A program made the translations under genes and the position numbers. From assembly GCF_008364765.1 (NCBI RefSeq), contig NZ_VTUY01000004.1:124001-188000 (forward strand): 64,000 nt of DNA. Direction: 5' to 3'. The notes beneath the pieces were generated by a model. That model was not told where the DNA came from. It made no database searches and was given only the letters and a program-made list of their open reading frames with translations. Below are positions 1-7,867 of this stretch, in pieces. The stretch's first letter is position 1. Each line of letters opens with the position of its first letter. Source of the stretch: Bacillus sp. CH30_1T (GTDB taxonomy: Bacteria > Bacillota > Bacilli > Bacillales > Bacillaceae_B).

Positions 1-116
1 GTAAATTAGAAAGTGCGGGAGTAATTGAGTCTCGTTCCCTGGGAATGAAAGGTACTTACATTAAAGTATTAAACAATAAATTCCTAGTTGAGTTAGATAA
101 GCTCCGTACAAATTAA
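1..116 (+). CDS. codY: GTP-sensing transcriptional pleiotropic repressor CodY (3' end only)
   Basis: Only the last 37 full codons are present (first full codon at 3), ending in TAA at 114-116. The visible tail contains [19 protein letters not shown] followed by IKVLNNKFL, which is the end of the CodY winged-helix DNA-binding domain. CodY senses branched-chain amino acids and GTP and represses nutrient-limitation genes; in B. subtilis it sits directly upstream of flgB, as here, and represses the fla/che promoter. A strong terminator follows at once. The 5' part lies outside the window. Confidence 0.95.
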   Translation, partial: KLESAGVIESRSLGMKGTYIKVLNNKFLVELDKLRTN

Positions 117-123
117 TCCAATG

Positions 124-160
124 AAAAGCTGTTCCCTGTTAAATGGGGAACAGCTTTTTT
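124..160 (+). terminator. Rho-independent terminator of codY
   Basis: A 13-bp perfect stem (AAAAGCTGTTCCC, 124-136, with its complement at 146-158) and a short loop lead into a T run. It begins 7 nt after the codY stop, so it should end the upstream operon. Confidence 0.93.
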
Positions 161-173
161 ATTTGGTTACCAT

Positions 174-333
174 AATGCTTGCTCTGAAGCCGCCCCTCCG
201 CTTTTGTGTCATCCAGCTCTGGGGCTTAGAGGCTCGAGGTCATAACCCAAGTCCACCAAAAAGGCAAAGTGCGCCTTTCCGGTGGGCTTGGGTTATGCTT
301 GTCGCCTCTGGACAAAGCCCCTCCGCTTTTGTA
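174..333 (+). repeat. Dispersed intergenic repeat R1, copy 1
   Basis: About 160 bp of nested inverted repeats. The outer stem is GGGGCTTAGAGGC (221-233) with GCCTCT...AAGCCCC (304-321). The inner stem is CATAACCCAAGTCCACC (241-257) with 281-297, capped by AAAGGC/GCCTTT. A closely related copy in the same orientation lies at 53286-53450. Shared blocks are the CAGCTC-GGGGCTTAGAGGCTCG head and the ATGCTTGTCGCCTC tail ending GCCCCTCCGCTTTTGT; a degenerate tail also precedes the head (about 174-208). The look is that of a repeat dispersed in many Bacillaceae intergenic regions (from memory, not checked). Confidence 0.8.
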
Positions 334-408
334 GTACAAAAGGGCGAAAATGTCTGATTGTTTAGGGAAAATAAGTCTAATGGACTATTGGTAATCTTTC
401 ATATGGTA

Positions 409-436
409 TTGTCATATATGGCACGAATAGTACAAT
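409..436 (+). promoter_or_regulatory. Possible SigA promoter upstream of fla/che
   Basis: TTGTCA (409-414) and TACAAT (431-436), 5/6 matches each to the SigA consensus, with 16-bp spacing. It is the best SigA match I found in this gap. If used for flgB it would give a leader of about 430 nt, so it may instead drive a short RNA, or the true promoter may be nearer flgB. Confidence 0.4.
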
Positions 437-755
437 AAGGTTACAACAATGTTACGACTATTTTCGACAATTTAATAAATTTAGATGACAGAGTGAGTAA
501 AATGATGACATTCGCCTCTTGGAAGGTGATGTTTTCGTGTGCAAAAGAGTGAAATAAGGTGAATAAACCATCTTGAACGCAATAACGATGGATTTCATTC
601 ATATCAAAGCGAATCGGGCAAATATATGTATGTGTAACATATATGTAATAAAACTAGAATAATTCACATTAAATTGGTAAAATATCCTTGGTAATTTAAG
701 GGTTAAATATAGATTAAAAGTCACGAATTCTTTGAATTTCGCCCTCATTCTTGAA

Positions 756-770
756 AATTTACGGAATATT
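756..770. promoter_or_regulatory. CodY-box-like site upstream of flgB
   Basis: AATTTACGGAATATT matches the 15-nt CodY box (AATTTTCWGAAAATT) at 12 positions. It lies about 100 bp before the flgB start. In B. subtilis CodY binds and represses the fla/che promoter region. Motif assignment by eye only. Confidence 0.45.
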
Positions 771-872
771 CATAGACACTAATCTTGCTAAACATTACAA
801 TAAATACTGTTGTATGCTAAATTTGTAAAAAATAGTAGTATCTTGTCAAAAAAACGGATAGAGGTGCCTAAA

Positions 873-1262
873 GTGAAATTATTTTCCAACACTTTCACAA
901 CTCTGGAAAGAGGACTGAATTACGCCTCGTTAAATCAAAAAGTGATCTCTCAAAATATCGCTAATGTCGACACTCCAAATTATAAAGCAAAAGAAGTAGA
1001 GTTTAAGACAATGCTAGACCATTCAGTTCAACAACTTGAGGCAAAAAAAACGGATCAACGACATTTCACCTTTCACTCAAGTAGTCAACATCCAGCAGTT
1101 AAAACAAAAACAACTTATCAATATAATCACAATGGGAATGGTGTGGATTTAGATCAGGAAATGTCAGAAATGGCTTCGAATCAAATCTATTTTAATGCCT
1201 TAACAGATCGAATAAATGGTAAGTTTAACAGTCTTCAAACGGTTGTAAGGGGTGGTAAATAA
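873..1262 (+). CDS. flgB: Flagellar basal-body rod protein FlgB
   Basis: FlgB is a proximal rod subunit, exported by the flagellar type III system and assembled on the MS ring. The 129-residue product carries the N-terminal rod motif (SQNIANVDTPNYKAKEVEF, about residues 26-44) and a C-terminal helix (EMASNQIYFNALTDRI) typical of axial proteins. I chose GTG 873, preceded by GAGGTG at 861-866, giving a start like the family's (M-LFSNT...LERGLN); an in-frame upstream start at 810 would add 21 residues without family support. First gene of the fla/che cluster; flgC follows after 2 nt. Confidence 0.95.
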   Translation: MKLFSNTFTTLERGLNYASLNQKVISQNIANVDTPNYKAKEVEFKTMLDHSVQQLEAKKTDQRHFTFHSSSQHPAVKTKTTYQYNHNGNGVDLDQEMSEMASNQIYFNALTDRINGKFNSLQTVVRGGK

Positions 1263-1264
1263 TC

Positions 1265-1726
1265 ATGGCGATATTTACAAGTATGAATACGACAGCATCT
1301 GCCCTTACTGCCCAGCGCTTAAGAATGGATGTCATTTCATCAAACATGGCCAATGCAGACACAACAAGAGGAGAAATGGTTGGAGGAGAATGGCAGCCAT
1401 ATAAAAGAAAATCTGTTGTAATGGCACCTAAGGAAAATCAATTTTCATCATTTTTAAATAAAGCCATGAACACAAGAAACAATCACAATGTTGGAAGCGG
1501 AGTAAAGGTTTCCAGAATCGAAGAAGATGACGAAACACCATTTAAAATGGTGTACGATCCAGAACATCCTGATGCGAATGGCGAGGGGTATGTGCATCTG
1601 CCCAATGTTGATCCATTAAGGGAAATGGTTGACCTTATTTCGGCCACTCGCTCATATGAAGCAAACGTAACCGTATTTAATGCGAATAAAGCGATGTTAA
1701 TGAAATCATTGGAAATCGGTAAATAG
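1265..1726 (+). CDS. flgC: Flagellar basal-body rod protein FlgC
   Basis: Proximal rod subunit, 153 aa, close to the usual family length. The N-terminal axial-protein helix (TSMNTTASALTAQRLRMDVI) and the SSNMANADTTR motif correspond to the rod signature of FlgB/FlgC/FlgG. The C-terminal LISATRSYEANVTVFNANKAM helix is also characteristic. It starts 2 nt after the flgB stop, so the two are very probably translated together, in keeping with co-assembly into the rod. A GGGGTGG ribosome binding site lies in the end of flgB. Confidence 0.97.
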   Translation: MAIFTSMNTTASALTAQRLRMDVISSNMANADTTRGEMVGGEWQPYKRKSVVMAPKENQFSSFLNKAMNTRNNHNVGSGVKVSRIEEDDETPFKMVYDPEHPDANGEGYVHLPNVDPLREMVDLISATRSYEANVTVFNANKAMLMKSLEIGK

Positions 1727-1743
1727 AAAGAGGTTATAGATTT

Positions 1744-2049
1744 ATGGCAATACATAATATAGGTTCGATTAATCCTGGAGTTTTTAGTCCGTCAATTGCA
1801 AAAAAAAATGTATCCCCTTCAGAAGCTACGGAGAATTTCAGTCAATTACTTAAACAGTCCATTGACGAAGTGAATTCTATGCAAGTTCAATCAGATCAAA
1901 TGACCGAGAAGCTTGTACGGGGAGAAAATGTTGATCTTCATCAAGTGATGATCGCTTCACAAAAAGCAAGCATCACATTGCAAACGACCATGGAAGTGCG
2001 TAACAAAGTAGTAGAAGCCTACCAAGAAATAATGAGAATGCCAATGTAG
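1744..2049 (+). CDS. fliE: Flagellar hook-basal body protein FliE
   Basis: FliE links the MS ring (FliF) to the rod and is among the first proteins exported. The 101-residue product has the usual C-terminal half with VDLHQVMIASQKASITLQ and VRNKVVEAYQEIMRM. The N-terminal third is variable, as in the family. AGAGGTT upstream serves as ribosome binding site. It lies between flgC and fliF, the conserved order. Confidence 0.96.
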   Translation: MAIHNIGSINPGVFSPSIAKKNVSPSEATENFSQLLKQSIDEVNSMQVQSDQMTEKLVRGENVDLHQVMIASQKASITLQTTMEVRNKVVEAYQEIMRMPM

Positions 2050-2082
2050 TAGACTCATTCAGTCATGTACCGGAGGATTGTA

Positions 2083-3681
2083 ATGAATGAATCGTTTAAG
2101 AAATATATAGAACAGATAAAGTCTTATTGGGCAAGCAGAACAAAAAAACAGAAAATAAGTATGGGAGCAGCCTTTCTGATTACAGTCATTCTGATTAGTG
2201 CTTTGAGCTTCTTTGCAACAAGAACGACTCTTGTTCCCCTATACAGTAATTTATCACCTTCAGAAACGGGAGCGATAAAAGAAAATCTCGATGGTAGAGG
2301 AATCCAATCGGAGATATCCGATGGTGGATCAACCATCATGGTTCCTAAAGAACAAGTAGATACATTGAAGGTTGAATTGGCTGCAGAAGGAATTCCTAAC
2401 TCGGGGAGTATTGATTACTCCTTTTTCAGTCAAAATGCTGGATTTGGTATGACTGATAATGAATTTAATGTGTTGAAGCTGGATGCGATGCAAACAGAAC
2501 TTGCTCAACTCATGAAAGGAATCGAAGGGGTACAGGATGCTAAAGTCATGATCAATCTTCCAGAAAAGCAGGTTTTCTTAAATGATGACATTCAACAAGC
2601 ATCAGCTTCGATTGTATTAAATACAAATCCTGGTTTCACATTTGATCAAAAGCAGATTAAATCACTTTACCATCTGGTTTCCAAAAGTGTTCCTGATCTC
2701 CCTACAGAGAATATCGTCATCATGAATCAATTTTTTGAGTATTTTGACTTGGAAGCTCAAAATAATTCCATGGGCGGAGGCAACTTTGCTCAACAAATGG
2801 ATGTCAAGAAAGAAATTGAACGTGATATACAACGTCAAGTTCAGAATATGTTAGGCACATTGATTGGATATAACAAAGTGGTTGTATCGGTTTCAACTGA
2901 TATAGACTTTACCCAGGAAAACCGTGAAGAAGTCCTTGTTACACCAGTGGATGAAGAAAATATGGAAGGAATAGCCGTAAGCGCACAGCGCATTACTGAA
3001 ACTTTCTCAGGCGAAGGGGCAAACCCTGGTGGGACACCTGGAGCCGGTGATGTTAATGAGCCAACAAATACAGGGGATACTTATGGTTCCAGTTCAGAAT
3101 CAAATGGTGATTATGAACGAATGGAGGAAACGATTAACAATGAAGTCAATCGTATCCGTAAAGAAGTAGTTGAGAGCCCATATAAAATAAGGGATCTTGG
3201 GATTCAGGTTATGGTGGAACCGCCAAATCCTGATGAGGTTAATTCCCTGCCACAAGACAGGGTGGATGATATCCGCCAAGTATTATCGACCATTGTAAGA
3301 ACTTCCATTGATAAGGAAGCCAATCCTGAATTGACAGACGAAGCAATAGAAGACAAAGTGATCGTCTCGGTTCAACCATTTAATGGGAAAGTCGATATGG
3401 CATCTGAAGAGAAATCTGTTCTCCCATGGTGGACCTATGTGATTGGTGGAATTCTTCTTATTGTCATTCTACTGCTGGTATTTTTCCTGGTTCGTTCTAG
3501 AAAGAAAGAAAAAATAGAAGAAATGTCATACGAAGAAACAAGAGAGCCTGTCCATATACCGGAAATTGAGCCTAAAGAAGAAACAGAAGGAACGATTCGC
3601 CGGAAACAACTTGAAAAAATGGCCAAAGAAAAGCCTGAAGAATTTGCAAAATTATTACGGACCTGGTTATCAGAGGATTAG
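2083..3681 (+). CDS. fliF: Flagellar MS-ring protein FliF
   Basis: Forms the membrane/supramembrane ring on which rod, switch and export gate are built. 532 aa. A first membrane span is at about residues 26-46 and a second at about 445-470, enclosing the large periplasm-side ring-building domains (YscJ-like, with PEKQVF and ASIVLN segments). The charged cytoplasmic tail ends in KLLRTWLSED and would bind FliG. ATG 2083 was chosen because CGGAGGAT (2071-2078) precedes it; an ATG at 2065 lies upstream of that site. A Gly/Pro/Asn-rich stretch near residues 305-335 is a likely flexible loop. Confidence 0.97.
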   Translation: MNESFKKYIEQIKSYWASRTKKQKISMGAAFLITVILISALSFFATRTTLVPLYSNLSPSETGAIKENLDGRGIQSEISDGGSTIMVPKEQVDTLKVELAAEGIPNSGSIDYSFFSQNAGFGMTDNEFNVLKLDAMQTELAQLMKGIEGVQDAKVMINLPEKQVFLNDDIQQASASIVLNTNPGFTFDQKQIKSLYHLVSKSVPDLPTENIVIMNQFFEYFDLEAQNNSMGGGNFAQQMDVKKEIERDIQRQVQNMLGTLIGYNKVVVSVSTDIDFTQENREEVLVTPVDEENMEGIAVSAQRITETFSGEGANPGGTPGAGDVNEPTNTGDTYGSSSESNGDYERMEETINNEVNRIRKEVVESPYKIRDLGIQVMVEPPNPDEVNSLPQDRVDDIRQVLSTIVRTSIDKEANPELTDEAIEDKVIVSVQPFNGKVDMASEEKSVLPWWTYVIGGILLIVILLLVFFLVRSRKKEKIEEMSYEETREPVHIPEIEPKEETEGTIRRKQLEKMAKEKPEEFAKLLRTWLSED

Positions 3682-3692
3682 GAGGGATGAAT

Positions 3693-4706
3693 GTGGTTAG
3701 AAGAGAGAAAGGTTTAACGGGAAAACAGAAAGCAGCCATCCTCCTGATCTCTCTTGGTCCTGATGTATCCGCATCAGTATACAAGCATTTATCAGAAGAA
3801 GAAATCGAGAAGTTAACGTTAGAGATATCCGGAGTCAAAAAGGTGGAGACTGAAGCGAAAGAGGATATCTTAGAAGAATTTCACCATATCGCCATTGCTC
3901 AAGATTATATCTCCCAGGGCGGAATTGGCTATGCCAAAACAGTATTAGAAAAAGCACTTGGATCAGAACAAGCATTGGCGATCATTAACCGGTTAACTTC
4001 GTCTTTACAAGTAAAGCCTTTTGACTTTGCACGGAGAGCCGATGCTGCTCAAATTCTCAACTTTATACAAAACGAACACCCTCAAACCATTTCATTAATT
4101 CTATCTTATCTTGAACCACAGCAAGCAGGCCAAATACTTTCTGAACTTCCTCAAGAAGTTCAAGCAGATATTGCCAGGAGAATCGCAATCATGGATGGAA
4201 CTTCCCCGGAAGTGATAAGTGAAGTGGAAGCTATCCTTGAAAGAAAGCTTTCGGCTACTGTGACCCAGGATTATACGCAGACGGGTGGAGTTGAAGCGGT
4301 AGTGGAAGTGCTGAATGGGGTAGATCGTTCTACGGAGAAAACCATTCTGGATGCATTAGAAATACAAGATCCTGAATTAGCTGAGGAAATTAAGAAGAGA
4401 ATGTTTGTGTTTGAAGACATTGTCACCCTTGATGGGCGTTCCATTCAACGTGTCATTCGCGATTGTGATAACGAAGATCTGCTCCTGTCCCTTAAAGTAT
4501 CAAGTGATGAGGTGAAAGAAGTGGTATTTAGAAACATGTCTAATCGCATGGTGGAAACCCTCAAAGAGGAAATGGAATTCATGGGGCCGGTTCGATTACG
4601 GGATGTAGAAGAAGCACAGTCACGGATTGTAGCGGTGATAAGAAGGTTAGAGGATTCCGGTGAAATCATCATAGCCCGTGGTGGAGGAGACGATATTATT
4701 GTCTAG
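3693..4706 (+). CDS. fliG: Flagellar motor switch protein FliG
   Basis: Rotor protein that receives torque from the stator and joins FliF to FliM. 337 aa. It starts at the tail of fliF with MVRREKGLTGKQKAAILL, matching the family start (M-RR-LTGKQKAAIL). The middle domain has an EHPQT motif, and the C-terminal torque helix with charged residues (MVETLKEEMEFMGPVRLRD) lies near residues 283-303. GTG 3693 is preferred because GGAGG (3681-3685) lies 7 nt upstream; ATG 3687 abuts the same site. The 3' end overlaps fliH. Confidence 0.97.
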   Translation: MVRREKGLTGKQKAAILLISLGPDVSASVYKHLSEEEIEKLTLEISGVKKVETEAKEDILEEFHHIAIAQDYISQGGIGYAKTVLEKALGSEQALAIINRLTSSLQVKPFDFARRADAAQILNFIQNEHPQTISLILSYLEPQQAGQILSELPQEVQADIARRIAIMDGTSPEVISEVEAILERKLSATVTQDYTQTGGVEAVVEVLNGVDRSTEKTILDALEIQDPELAEEIKKRMFVFEDIVTLDGRSIQRVIRDCDNEDLLLSLKVSSDEVKEVVFRNMSNRMVETLKEEMEFMGPVRLRDVEEAQSRIVAVIRRLEDSGEIIIARGGGDDIIV

Positions 4707-5475
4707 AATCATTAAATCCTCCATTGCGCGAACCATTGATGAAAATAAAAAACTGATATCCCTTAAAAGGGTGAAAACAATAGAAGAATTCAAGCAACAT
4801 GAACACAATAACTTAGAAATGAACGGAACGGCCGTGGGAAATCACATTATAGATGAAGCGAATGATAAAGCGGCTCGAATAATCGAAGAAGCGAAAGAGA
4901 TGACTTTCCATGCTCAAAGACAGATTGAACGTGAGAAAGAAAAGTGGTTGGTCGAACGCGAACAACTCATGCAGGAAGCCTATAATGCCGGATTTCTTCA
5001 AGGAGAAGAAGAGGGTAGAAACAAAGGTTATCAAGAATATCATCAGCGACTGACGGAAGCCAATGAGATGACTGAGAGAAATAAACAACAGTATCAAGAC
5101 TATATTCAAAATGCAGAGAAAGTCATTGTCAGCTTAGGGATTACATGTGCTGAGAAGATCATGAATCGGAAACTCCAGGAAGAACCCGATCATTTCTTTT
5201 CGATCGTGGAACGGGGATTAAAGGAGGTAAGGGATCTGCCTCACATTCAAATTCATGTTCATCCGACTAAGCATAAGCTTTTAGTTGAAAATAAAAATGA
5301 GCTTGAAGTCATGTTCCCCACGGATGTTCAGTGCTTTATCTATGCAAATGATGATCTTCGACCTGAGGAATGTTATATAGAAACCAACCAGGGTCGTGTC
5401 ATTGTGAGTGTGGACTCCCAATTAAGAGAGTTAAAGCAGAAGCTTCTTCATTTTCTGGAAGGTGATGTTGAATGA
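4699..5475 (+). CDS. fliH: Flagellar assembly protein FliH (ATPase regulator)
   Basis: Binds and regulates the export ATPase FliI at the cytoplasmic face of the export gate. 258 aa, mostly charged helix: a long coiled-coil region (about residues 50-150, rich in E/K/Q) is followed by the C-terminal FliI-binding domain. TTG 4699 gives MSRIIKSS and has GGAGGA at 4683-4688; an in-frame GTG at 4678 lies further inside fliG. The gene overlaps the end of fliG by 8 nt and the start of fliI by 4 nt (ATGA), so translation is probably coupled. Confidence 0.93.
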   Translation: MSRIIKSSIARTIDENKKLISLKRVKTIEEFKQHEHNNLEMNGTAVGNHIIDEANDKAARIIEEAKEMTFHAQRQIEREKEKWLVEREQLMQEAYNAGFLQGEEEGRNKGYQEYHQRLTEANEMTERNKQQYQDYIQNAEKVIVSLGITCAEKIMNRKLQEEPDHFFSIVERGLKEVRDLPHIQIHVHPTKHKLLVENKNELEVMFPTDVQCFIYANDDLRPEECYIETNQGRVIVSVDSQLRELKQKLLHFLEGDVE

Positions 5476-6800
5476 AAGCAGCAGATCTAATTCACCATAT
5501 CCCCCAGATTCCAACTTTCAAAAAGTTTGGAAAGGTAAAGCGGGTTGTCGGGTTAATGATCGAATCTCAAGGACCTGAAAGTTCAGTAGGTGAAGTCTGT
5601 CATATTCATATTTTCTCCCGAGGCAAACAAAAAGTTATTCTAGCAGAAGTGGTAGGGTTTAATGATGATTTAGTGATCCTCATGCCCTATACCAATATGC
5701 AGGATATTTCTCCCGGCAGTTTAGTAGAAGGTACCGCGAAGTCATTAGAAATCAAAATTGGTCCATCTTTAATAGGGAAGGTGATAGATTCCCTGGGACA
5801 CCCACTCGATGGAAGTCACTTACCGAATGGTTTAAGTACGACATATACAGAACAAGACCCTCCCAATCCTTTATCAAGACCGCCCATTAACGAAAAAATG
5901 GAGGTTGGTGTAAAAGCCATCGACAGCATGCTGACTGTAGGGAAAGGTCAAAGGGTCGGTATATTCGCTGGAAGTGGGGTAGGAAAAAGTACACTGCTTG
6001 GAATGATTGCCCGAAACACGAAAGCGGATTTAAATGTAATTGCGTTAATCGGTGAGAGGGGCAGGGAAGTAAGGGAATTTATTGAAAGAGATTTAGGAGA
6101 AGAAGGATTAAAGAGAACTATTGTTGTGGCTGCCACATCAGATCAACCTGCACTAATGAGGATTAAAGGAGCCTTTACGGCGACTGCCATTGCAGAATAT
6201 TTTCGAGATAAAGGAATGAACGTCATGCTCATGATGGATTCCGCGACACGGGTAGCGATGGCTCAGAGGGAAATCGGATTGGCGGTCGGGGAACCACCGA
6301 CCACTAAAGGTTACACGCCATCTGTATTTGCTATTTTACCGAAACTATTAGAAAGAACAGGTACTAATGTACTCGGGAGCATAACAGCATTTTACACCGT
6401 GTTGGTTGATGGTGATGATTTAAATGAGCCTATTTCAGACACGGTTAGGGGGATACTGGATGGTCACATTGTGCTTGACCGTCAAATCGCAAACAGAGGT
6501 CAATATCCGGCTATCAATATTTTAAAAAGTGTGAGCAGGTTAATGAATCATCTGGCATCTATGGAACATTTACATGCCGCTACGAGAATAAGAGAGTTAT
6601 TAAGTACTTATATGAACTCTGAGGATCTTATCCAGATTGGTGCTTATAAAAAGGGTACTTCCCGTGAGGTAGATGAAGCCATCCAATACTATCCAGGTAT
6701 CATCTCCTTCTTGAAACAGGGAGTATACGAACAGGTTTCTCTCCCTGCAAGTGTTGATGGACTTATTATGCTTTCGGAAAAAGGTGGATGGATCGAGTGA
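5472..6800 (+). CDS. fliI: Flagellum-specific ATPase FliI
   Basis: Hexameric F1-beta-like ATPase that energises unloading of export substrates at the flagellar type III gate. 442 aa. Walker A GSGVGKST is at residues 167-174, the Walker B region (MNVMLMMDSATRVAMAQRE) lies near 250-268, and the family sequences GLAVGEPPTTKGYTPSVF and GQYPAINILKSVSR are present. ATG 5472 overlaps the fliH stop in ATGA, and its own end overlaps fliJ, giving a tight fliH-fliI-fliJ translational unit, as expected for physical partners. Confidence 0.98.
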   Translation: MKAADLIHHIPQIPTFKKFGKVKRVVGLMIESQGPESSVGEVCHIHIFSRGKQKVILAEVVGFNDDLVILMPYTNMQDISPGSLVEGTAKSLEIKIGPSLIGKVIDSLGHPLDGSHLPNGLSTTYTEQDPPNPLSRPPINEKMEVGVKAIDSMLTVGKGQRVGIFAGSGVGKSTLLGMIARNTKADLNVIALIGERGREVREFIERDLGEEGLKRTIVVAATSDQPALMRIKGAFTATAIAEYFRDKGMNVMLMMDSATRVAMAQREIGLAVGEPPTTKGYTPSVFAILPKLLERTGTNVLGSITAFYTVLVDGDDLNEPISDTVRGILDGHIVLDRQIANRGQYPAINILKSVSRLMNHLASMEHLHAATRIRELLSTYMNSEDLIQIGAYKKGTSREVDEAIQYYPGIISFLKQGVYEQVSLPASVDGLIMLSEKGGWIE

Positions 6801-7243
6801 GTTATCAATACAGGTTTCAACGTATTTTAACGTTAAAGGAAAAAGAAAAAGATGAAGTGCAGGAAATGTACAGGGGTTCCATTGAAAAGTTTGAAAAAGT
6901 TGCCGAGAAGCTTTATGAGTTTCTGAAAAAGAAAGAAACTCTCGAAATGCATCAAGAAACCAAGTTGCAAAATGGTTTATCTGTACAACATATTCGTCAT
7001 CATCAACAGTTCCTCACCAATCTTGAAAGAACTATTTCTTATTACCAGGACCTGGTGATACAAGCAAGGAACCGGATGAACTGGTGTGAAGAAAAACTTG
7101 TAGATATGAACGTAGAAGTAAAGAAATACGAAAAGATGAAAGAGAACGATCTCCATCGCTTTTTACAAACTAATCAACAATTGGAAAATAAACAATTAGA
7201 TGAAGTATCAGTCGTTCAATATATGAAACGGGGAGTTAGGTGA
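6797..7243 (+). CDS. fliJ: Flagellar export chaperone/stalk protein FliJ
   Basis: 148-residue, highly charged and almost entirely alpha-helical protein; FliJ is the coiled-coil stalk that sits in the FliI ring and contacts FlhA. The start MSYQYRFQRILTLKEKEKDE resembles Bacillus FliJ. GTG 6797 overlaps the fliI stop (GTGA) and has AAGGTGG 9 nt upstream; the in-frame ATG at 6788 has no spacing from that site. Sequence conservation in this family is low, so the assignment rests on start, coiled coil and position. Confidence 0.9.
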   Translation: MSYQYRFQRILTLKEKEKDEVQEMYRGSIEKFEKVAEKLYEFLKKKETLEMHQETKLQNGLSVQHIRHHQQFLTNLERTISYYQDLVIQARNRMNWCEEKLVDMNVEVKKYEKMKENDLHRFLQTNQQLENKQLDEVSVVQYMKRGVR

Positions 7244-7247
7244 TTTC

Positions 7248-7838
7248 ATGGCAAAGGTGATCGAAGAGGAAAACAAAGATCAGTCCAGTCGTTTTCAAAG
7301 AATTGTGTTTATCATTTTCATTCCTCTCTTGTTTACTATAACCTTCTCTCTCGTAATCATGACAGCTGCAGGAATCAATGTATTTGAAAAAGCGCAATCA
7401 TTCAGCTCGGATATCCCTTTTCTGGCTAATATCCTTCCTTCAAATGAAGCCCGGGAAGCAGACGAATTACATGAGCGAATGGTCTCACTTCAAGCTTCAA
7501 TCGAAGATCAAGAAGCGAAAATTGCCCAGCTTCAAAATGAAGTAGATAAAAGAGACAGTGATAAAGAACAACTGCAAGCGACCATTCAACAGCAAAAAGA
7601 AGAGCTTGAAGAATTACGGCAGATTGGTGAAGAAAACAAACGGGCCTTTAAAGAGGTAGTCAATACATTTGAATCCATGTCAGCAAAGGGTGCTGCTCCA
7701 GTTCTGATGAACATGGATGATGATGAAGCAATGAAGATTCTATCAAATATCAAACCTGATACTCTAGCAGATATTTTAGAAAAAATGCCCCCGGAAGATG
7801 CTGCCAGATACACGGAGCTGCTCTCTACGGTGGAATGA
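7248..7838 (+). CDS. ylxF: YlxF, MotE-like flagellar-operon membrane protein
   Basis: 196 aa. One membrane span near residues 19-41 (IVFIIFIPLLFTITFSLVIM), a coiled coil (about 70-130) and a C-terminal part (VLMNMDDDEAMKILSNIKPD and LEKMPPEDAARY) like the MgtE N-terminal domain seen in MotE-type proteins. MotE-type proteins act as chaperones of periplasmic motor proteins in some bacteria; for Bacillus YlxF the role is unclear. It lies between fliJ and fliK as in B. subtilis. Function beyond membership of the flagellar operon is inference. Confidence 0.85.
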   Translation: MAKVIEEENKDQSSRFQRIVFIIFIPLLFTITFSLVIMTAAGINVFEKAQSFSSDIPFLANILPSNEAREADELHERMVSLQASIEDQEAKIAQLQNEVDKRDSDKEQLQATIQQQKEELEELRQIGEENKRAFKEVVNTFESMSAKGAAPVLMNMDDDEAMKILSNIKPDTLADILEKMPPEDAARYTELLSTVE

Positions 7839-7867
7839 TAGGCTAGGTTTTGAGAGGAGGTGAAAAA

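Larger units (their letters stand above)
117..872. other. Intergenic region codY-flgB (756 bp)
   Basis: No credible gene. An open frame at 121-357 covers the codY terminator and an intergenic repeat and has no ribosome binding site. In order the region holds the codY terminator, R1 repeat copy 1, a SigA-like promoter (409-436), an 8-bp perfect inverted repeat (622-629 / 637-644, 7-nt loop) and a CodY-box-like site (756-770). I found no convincing SigD-type promoter (TAAA, about 15 nt, GCCGATAT); the nearest match, TAAA-N16-AACGATGG around 560-590, is weak. Confidence 0.75.

Noticed and set aside
121-357. 78-codon open frame after codY
   Set aside because: It overlaps the codY terminator and repeat R1, has no ribosome binding site, and its codons reflect the palindrome.
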